In this document: piece after piece, positions 59,252 to 64,000 of the stretch
Numbering within the stretch: the first letter of the stretch is position 1
How the letters are laid out: each line of letters starts with the position of its first letter
NCBI GenBank assembly: GCA_944332505.1
Contig: CALVKC010000002.1
Span: 144,276-208,275 of the forward strand
Direction: 5' to 3'
DNA length: 64,000 nucleotides
DNA from: an uncultured Bacilli bacterium
GTDB lineage: Bacteria > Bacillota_I > Bacilli_A > RF39 > UBA660
Notes under the pieces: model-generated
Seen by the model: the letters and a program-made list of their open reading frames with translations, nothing else
Databases searched by the model: none
Told to the model about the DNA's origin: nothing
Translations under genes and position numbers: made by a program

Positions 59252-60188
59252 CACTATTTTCCTTTCCATCTTCAAATACAGTGTTAGGGTCTATTACTTT
59301 ATCATATTGACCAGCTGTAAAATAATCTGCATTATCTAAAACAATTTCAGCAGCTTTACGTATTTTTTCACGTTTATCTATATCAACACGATTATCTGTT
59401 ATATTTATAATATTACTATTATCTATAATGAAAAAATTTTGTATTTTTTCATTTGTTATCAATGACATTATAAATTGATTTGTTTCACTTAATGCTTTTG
59501 CTATATAATCAGTCGTATACATTAAACTTGGTGTATCAGTAGTTTCAAGACTTTGGTCTATTCTATCTACTAATTCATCATACAATTTATCTAAAACATT
59601 ACATAACTTTAACACTGTATTTAATCTCGACTTAGCTTGTAATAACATTGCTACTTTAAATTTATTTGTTGTAGACTTTAAATCTCTAATATCAGCCTCT
59701 GTTATATCTACGTCGTGTTCAATTAATTCCTGTAATGTTAAATTTTTCTTATCAATAGCTGGTGGTGTTTCCTCTACCTTATTATCTACTACTTCCATAC
59801 TTTGTGTATCTAATTTTACCCAATCAAATTTACAACTTAAAAATTGTTCTAGTGTTTCATTAACCTTTAATACCACATTATCGTGTTTTGTAGCTAGTCC
59901 TTTAAATAATGTATATTCTTGTTTATCATTTATTCTTTGTGTATCTAATTCTGTGGGGTAAACAACTAAATAATTAATTGATAGAGTATCTAAACACAAC
60001 ACTATCTCATTTACATAAGGAATTATTACAATGTCATATTGTGCAATTTTTTCTTTTATATTTTCAATATATTCAATTAAACTTTCATTTGTTATATTAT
60101 TTGTATCAAACTGCAATATAACTATATTATTAGGGTATTTTTCTACTAATAACTTATCAATAATACCACTAAATCCTACAATAAGCAT
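59232..60188 (-). CDS. Protein of unknown function, kinase-like N-terminus
   Basis: 318 residues. MLIVGFSGIIDKLLVEKYPNNIVILQFD, then YDIVIIPYVNEIV and YLVVYPTELD, read like a P-loop nucleotide-kinase core in which the GxxxxGK motif has decayed. The C-terminal half is a long helical region (LTLQELIEHDVDITEADIRDLKSTTNKFKVAM). Inactive kinase-like protein is an inference. Confidence 0.55.
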   Translation of the reverse strand: MLIVGFSGIIDKLLVEKYPNNIVILQFDTNNITNESLIEYIENIKEKIAQYDIVIIPYVNEIVLCLDTLSINYLVVYPTELDTQRINDKQEYTLFKGLATKHDNVVLKVNETLEQFLSCKFDWVKLDTQSMEVVDNKVEETPPAIDKKNLTLQELIEHDVDITEADIRDLKSTTNKFKVAMLLQAKSRLNTVLKLCNVLDKLYDELVDRIDQSLETTDTPSLMYTTDYIAKALSETNQFIMSLITNEKIQNFFIIDNSNIINITDNRVDIDKREKIRKAAEIVLDNADYFTAGQYDKVIDPNTVFEDGKENSDGNTTT

Positions 60189-60194
60189 AATATC

Positions 60195-60488
60195 TTACTC
60201 CTTTATTAATGACAATATTCCTTTGGTTAGTGCATTTGTAACTTTTGATACAGAATACATAACCTTTGCAATACTTTCAATAGGTAAGTCTGTAAAATTG
60301 CACCTTCTTATTATAAAATTCAATATTTTATCTATTCTATGATTATATTCATCATTTAACTTATTAAGGCGGTCATTGACACATATCATAAAATATGTGT
60401 CTTTATTTGATATTCTATTTAATGAGAAATCTGCTATAATATAATCTATGGTAGATTTACTTGTTCTAAAATGTCTTCTAACTCTCAT
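60195..60488 (-). CDS. Small basic protein of unknown function
   Basis: 97 residues, basic N-terminus (MRVRRHFRTSKSTID), helical. No motif recognised. GGGGTGG site, six bases before the next gene. Confidence 0.65.
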   Translation of the reverse strand: MRVRRHFRTSKSTIDYIIADFSLNRISNKDTYFMICVNDRLNKLNDEYNHRIDKILNFIIRRCNFTDLPIESIAKVMYSVSKVTNALTKGILSLIKE

Positions 60489-60498
60489 ATAACCACCC

Positions 60499-60921
60499 CT
60501 ATTTTAATTTAGATAGCCTTTTTAATTGTTTTAATGTTATTGCACCGTCCTTTTCTAAATATTTATAAAACTTATCTATCTCATTTCTACAATATTCCTT
60601 TGTTAGACCTAATTCATATAATTTTAAATTATCATAACCTGTGTCAAAATCAACCTTATCTATTTTTACTTTTTGAAATAAATCCAGTAATCGTAATGAT
60701 TGTTTTAGTTCTTTATATGTTGGTACCTCAATAGTCTGACCCTCATAATATTTTATAAATTGTTTAAAACCCTTATAGTTATCAAATAGAAAAATTAATT
60801 CAGATAAATTATGGTACTTTTCATCATTATTCATATGTACCAATAGAATTAGACTTAATAGGAATGTTTCTTTCTCATTTAAAATTTTGTTTATACGCTT
60901 TCCTAAATCATCTCTTTTCAA
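60499..60921 (-). CDS. Protein of unknown function
   Basis: 140 residues, helical, with mixed charge. No domain recognised. AAAGGAGTT site upstream. Confidence 0.65.
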   Translation of the reverse strand: MKRDDLGKRINKILNEKETFLLSLILLVHMNNDEKYHNLSELIFLFDNYKGFKQFIKYYEGQTIEVPTYKELKQSLRLLDLFQKVKIDKVDFDTGYDNLKLYELGLTKEYCRNEIDKFYKYLEKDGAITLKQLKRLSKLK

Positions 60922-60967
60922 TTTTATCTTAACTCCTTTGCAATATATCTATATTGTGTAAGAAACA

Positions 60968-61534
60968 TTATTTATTTACTTGATATTTTTTATTTAAGAA
61001 TTTTGTATATAAAACGCTTTCACTTAAACATAATGTTTCAAAATAATTATTGCTATCACACTGTTCCCAAAATTCATTAGTTAAATCCTGACGTAACTTA
61101 ATGTGATTTTTGTATAAATCTATTGCATAATCAACTTTACTATTTAAAATTTCTCTTTTCCATTCATATCTTGGTATTTCTAAAATATACTTTACTCTTT
61201 CCCAATAATTATCTTCCAGCATAACTTGTATGCTAAATCCTAATTGTATATTTCTTAATACATAGGGGTCTGGGTATCGTTCAATTTTATCTATAAATAG
61301 TTGATTTTGTTCTATTAAAATTGTATCTACACCATATTTATCAATAAGTTCATTTATCACAAATCTTAGTCTTTTACGAATAGTGTAATAATCTGTACCT
61401 ATTCTATCTATATGTGTAGCTGTTAAAACATTTCCTGTATTATCTGTAACAATAACTGGTATATTTCTAATATTATTTGTGGTCAAAGTTATTATAATAT
61501 TTGGTTCTATTTTAGTTTTAGCCATTTTATTCAT
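60968..61534 (-). CDS. RuvC/RNase H-fold nuclease candidate
   Basis: 188 residues. ITLTTNNIRNIPVIVTDNTGNVLTATHI is strand-rich, VDTILIEQNQLF gives the second acidic residue typical of RuvC-like enzymes, and the VDYAIDLYK/ESVLY helices follow. Many large phages carry such a resolvase. Support is pattern-level only. Starts within the stop of the Cse60-like gene. Confidence 0.5.
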   Translation of the reverse strand: MNKMAKTKIEPNIIITLTTNNIRNIPVIVTDNTGNVLTATHIDRIGTDYYTIRKRLRFVINELIDKYGVDTILIEQNQLFIDKIERYPDPYVLRNIQLGFSIQVMLEDNYWERVKYILEIPRYEWKREILNSKVDYAIDLYKNHIKLRQDLTNEFWEQCDSNNYFETLCLSESVLYTKFLNKKYQVNK

Positions 61535-61695
61535 TTTCTCCTTGCTATTAAAATTGCAGAAAATGAATTGGTCATTGTTGCATATTGCATTTCAATCTCA
61601 TAAGTATCTATATAAGTATTATAAAACATTTCTAATTCCTTTTCAAATAAATCCATATCATTCTTTTTAATTACTTTTACAATGACCTTATTCAT
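61531..61695 (-). CDS. Cse60-like small protein
   Basis: 54 residues (MNKVIVKVIKKNDMDLFEKELEMFYNTY...YATMTNSFSAILIARRK). The pattern 'KV.v......DLE.E.N.f...... I...y......~SA.I.Y' resembles Cse60, a small protein known from Bacillus sporulation loci and common in Firmicute phages. Stop overlaps the next start by 4 bases (ATGA). Confidence 0.6.
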   Translation of the reverse strand: MNKVIVKVIKKNDMDLFEKELEMFYNTYIDTYEIEMQYATMTNSFSAILIARRK

Positions 61696-61720
61696 TTATC
61701 TATCACCACTTAAACATTAT

Positions 61721-61972
61721 TTATTCCTTATTATTTGAACCTAATTTTAAATAATAATCTTGTATTATATCACCTAATTTACGTAAGGTAGTAAATGGAT
61801 TACCACCTTCTGTATAATTTCTAAAATGATACTCTATCATTGACATTTTATTTTTATAATAATTATACATATCTTTTTGAGCATAATATTCGTCTTTATA
61901 ATGTTTATACTTTACATATAAATTACATATTATTATCAACAAAATCACTATAATTATAATATATACTAACAT
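61721..61972 (-). CDS. Small membrane protein
   Basis: 83 residues. N-terminal membrane helix (LVYIIIIVILLIIICNLYV) followed by a charged helical cytoplasmic or periplasmic part. Function unknown. Confidence 0.65.
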   Translation of the reverse strand: MLVYIIIIVILLIIICNLYVKYKHYKDEYYAQKDMYNYYKNKMSMIEYHFRNYTEGGNPFTTLRKLGDIIQDYYLKLGSNNKE

Positions 61973-61984
61973 AGTCTTATCTCC

Positions 61985-62158
61985 TTATTTAATAATATCT
62001 TTATTAAATTGCATACTAAATAAATCTTTTTGTACTAATTTATTTTCTTCTAAATATCTTTTATAGCAAATAGTACCATAACCACGTAACTGTGCTTCTT
62101 CTGTTTTTAATGGTCTATTGCACTTTTTACACCTAATATATTTAGTATCTTTTTTCAT
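61985..62158 (-). CDS. DUF6011-like Cys4 protein
   Basis: 57 residues from ATG 62158. CKKCNRPLKTEEAQLRGYGTICYKRY matches a short family with C..CgrpL....s...GyGp.C, found in Actinobacteria and Firmicutes as a zinc-binding domain (DUF6011 from memory). Function unknown. Confidence 0.65.
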   Translation of the reverse strand: MKKDTKYIRCKKCNRPLKTEEAQLRGYGTICYKRYLEENKLVQKDLFSMQFNKDIIK

Positions 62159-62196
62159 ATCATTCTACCTCTTAGTTATAATTAATTGACAATAAA

Positions 62197-63813
62197 TTAT
62201 CTAAGTCCTAATGGTGCTTGTAGTTGTAAGACATTTTGTTCAGGTTCATTTTCTTCAACAATACTACCACCCATTGTAATTACTGTTGAAGCTACACTAG
62301 TTGCATTTAACAAACTATATCTATCAACTTTTACAGAATTTATTACACCTGTCTCTATTAAGTTTTCATATAGACCAGATATTGCATTATACCCCAACTT
62401 TTTATTTACACACTCACTAACAACATTATCACCATTTAATCCACTATTTTCAGCAATTTGTCTAGTTACAGCTAATAAAGAATTATAAACTATACGTTCA
62501 CCCAATGTAACTTCTTTATTCATACAATTCATATATGCTTGTAAGAAACTATAACCACCACCTGCAACAATTCCTTCTTCTATTGCTGCTTGAACAGAAT
62601 TTATAGCGTCCTCTATTCTTAATTTCTTATCTTTTATCTCAATTTCAGAATTACCACCAATTTCTAATACTGAAACCCCACTTATCAAATTAGATATTCT
62701 TCTATTATATTGTTCAATTTGGTCATTACCTACATTATGAGATTGTTCTTTTAATTCTGCAACACGTTCTTGTCTAGCACCTAATAGATTTTTACCAGTA
62801 GAGGTTATATCTTTAAATTTTAAAATAGTATCATCATTTGTAATTATTGCTTGTTCTACTTCACCTAAATAATCCACTTCAAAATCTCTTAAAGTTCTAC
62901 CCAAATCTCTACCCATTAATGTTGCACCTGTTGCAATACAAATATCTTCAATTAAACTTTCTCTTAGTTCCCCAAATCCTGGTAATCTTATTATACCAAT
63001 ATTAGATATTCTACCTTGTGCTCTATTTCCTAATACCATATTTAAAGGTTCAAATTCTATATCTTCACAAATAATTAATAATTTTTTACCTAATGGAACA
63101 CATTTATCTAAAACACCAAATAAGTCTGTAACACTATCAATTTTATCTTTTGTTATTAATACACTCATATCAACTATATCTGATTTTAAATTAACTCTAT
63201 CATTTAATAAATATGGTGTAACACTACCATTAGTTAATTTCATTCCTTGTATAGATACTAAATTATCATTACCTGTTTTACTATCTTCTACAATTACACT
63301 TCCATATTCACCAGCTTGTTCAAATGCTTGTGCTATTAATTTTCCTATATCTGCATTGCCACTTGAAATTGTGGCAACTCTTTCTATACCTGCATTATCT
63401 TCTACTGGTACAGAAATTGATAATAAAAATTGATTAATGTCATCACTAGCTTTTAACATTTCTTTTTGTGTTTGTACCACATTTATATCATCTAAATTTT
63501 CATCAAAGAATTTATGTATCATTTCTTGTGCTAAAATTGTAGTTGTAGTTGTTCCATCTCCTGCAACAATGTTTGTTTTATTTGCTGCTTGAATAATTAA
63601 TTGTGCACCTGCGTCTTCGGTATTATCTTTTAGTTCAATAGCTTTTGCTATTGTAACACCATCATTAGTGATAATTGGAGCACTAATATTATTTCTAATT
63701 AATACATTTCTACCCTTTGGACCTACTGTTGTTTTAACAATATCTGCAACCTTATCAATACCACTAATAATATTATCTCTTGCTTCTGCACCAACTTTTA
63801 TATCTTTACTCAT
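62197..63813 (-). CDS. groL: GroEL-type chaperonin (60 kDa)
   Basis: 538 residues, full length. TTVGPKGRNVLI, TNDGVTIAKAIEL, AGDGTTTTTILAQ (ATP site), the apical part LLIICEDIEFEPLNMVL, LRDFEVDYLG and the terminal EGIVAGGGYSF/NSGLNGDNVV are GroEL hallmarks. The Gly-Gly-Met tail of host GroEL is missing; it ends in LQAPLGLR. Large phages use such chaperonins to fold capsid or replication proteins. No GroES partner was found in the window. Overlaps the upstream gene's stop by 8 bases. Confidence 0.95.
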   Translation of the reverse strand: MSKDIKVGAEARDNIISGIDKVADIVKTTVGPKGRNVLIRNNISAPIITNDGVTIAKAIELKDNTEDAGAQLIIQAANKTNIVAGDGTTTTTILAQEMIHKFFDENLDDINVVQTQKEMLKASDDINQFLLSISVPVEDNAGIERVATISSGNADIGKLIAQAFEQAGEYGSVIVEDSKTGNDNLVSIQGMKLTNGSVTPYLLNDRVNLKSDIVDMSVLITKDKIDSVTDLFGVLDKCVPLGKKLLIICEDIEFEPLNMVLGNRAQGRISNIGIIRLPGFGELRESLIEDICIATGATLMGRDLGRTLRDFEVDYLGEVEQAIITNDDTILKFKDITSTGKNLLGARQERVAELKEQSHNVGNDQIEQYNRRISNLISGVSVLEIGGNSEIEIKDKKLRIEDAINSVQAAIEEGIVAGGGYSFLQAYMNCMNKEVTLGERIVYNSLLAVTRQIAENSGLNGDNVVSECVNKKLGYNAISGLYENLIETGVINSVKVDRYSLLNATSVASTVITMGGSIVEENEPEQNVLQLQAPLGLR

Positions 63814-64000
63814 TAATATTGTCCCCCTTTATATCATTATCATAAACTTTATAAACTTCACTTTCTAAATACTCTCTAAATTCTTTATTTGATGGGTGAA
63901 CTAAATCTGTATATGTATTTACTTCTGAATATTCACCATTTTCCATAACATATTTTTTTGTTTTCTTATTTGGGAAACTTAATAATCGTTTTCCATTTGT
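63806..64000 (-). CDS. C-terminal part of a protein of unknown function
   Basis: The final 64 codons before a TAA at 63806-63808, open to the window edge. Contains KRLLSFPNKKTKKYVMENGEY and a helical end (HPSNKEFREYLESEVYKVYDND). Its last codons overlap the start of groL, implying translational coupling; GGGGGAC serves as the ribosome site for groL. Could be a GroES-like partner by position, but the visible part shows no GroES motif. Confidence 0.6.
   Translation of the reverse strand, partial: TNGKRLLSFPNKKTKKYVMENGEYSEVNTYTDLVHPSNKEFREYLESEVYKVYDNDIKGDNINE

Noticed and set aside
1..64000. Stop-codon reassignment, as in some large gut phages
   Set aside because: Well-defined genes end at TAG (ligA), TAA (recA) and TGA (61531 gene) at the expected positions, and no conserved domain is interrupted by an in-frame stop.

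Overview
The window is very AT-rich, and every gene that can be supported lies on the minus strand, tightly packed with many 1-30 base overlaps. It reads as the replication and nucleotide-metabolism part of the genome of a large, probably lytic, double-stranded DNA phage. A low-GC Firmicute, most likely a spore-forming Clostridia- or Bacillus-type bacterium, is the inferred host: ribosome binding sites are strong AGGAGG-type, one gene is a clear homologue of the sporulation protein SpoVS, another resembles Cse60, and the promoters are textbook sigma-A sites (TTTACA, 17 bases, TATAAT). No terminase, capsid, tail or lysis gene was recognised, so the structural genes must lie elsewhere. Stops are TAA, TAG and TGA, so no code change is seen.

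Layout by coordinate (transcription runs from high to low). 57-64 kb: a GroEL-type chaperonin, a RuvC-like nuclease candidate, small proteins and an HD-domain protein. 56.2-57.1 kb: a tRNA/RNA island with tRNA-Thr(TGT), an initiator-type tRNA-Met(CAT), tRNA-Glu(TTC) and unexplained structured RNA. 43-56 kb: DEDD exonuclease, NAD+-dependent DNA ligase, helicase-loader candidate, DnaB helicase, DnaG primase, SSB and a family A DNA polymerase. 34-43 kb: sliding-clamp candidate, two PD-(D/E)XK nucleases, RecA and a bacterial-type clamp loader (DnaX, delta', delta). 32.9-34.4 kb: two sigma-factor-like proteins. 26-31 kb: a YqeY-like protein, an ATP-grasp protein, a DUF5662-like protein and a pair of C5-cytosine methyltransferases, of which one has lost its catalytic cysteine. 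16-26 kb: mostly unknown genes plus SpoVS, and a 530-base RNA locus at 20.1-20.6 kb. 8.5-16 kb: acidic unknown proteins and a SNF2 helicase. 3-8.5 kb: FolD and ThyX (thymidylate supply), a deoxyribosyltransferase-like protein, a nucleotidyltransferase-metallophosphoesterase fusion and a Thg1-like 3'-5' polymerase. 0-1.4 kb: a truncated acidic repeat protein.

The most unusual feature is the RNA locus at 20.1-20.6 kb. Two tRNA-like bodies are encoded in circularly permuted order, with the 3' half before the 5' half. One has canonical tRNA geometry (7-bp acceptor, D arm, anticodon stem, variable loop, T arm). The other lacks a D stem, carries the alanine-type G3.U70 pair and A73, and starts directly at a predicted transcription start, resembling the layout of two-piece tmRNA genes. 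The same genome encodes a Thg1-like protein and an RlaP-type nucleotidyltransferase/phosphoesterase fusion, families linked to tRNA end editing and repair, so an RNA processing or repair system is a reasonable hypothesis.

Regulation is visible. Eleven promoters match TTTACA-N17/18-TATAAT, often right after an intrinsic terminator. A second group has AGGTGATATAAT-type extended -10 boxes without a good -35. A third repeated motif, GTAAAATATTAT, sits just upstream of several genes. Two encoded sigma-like proteins could account for switching between such classes.
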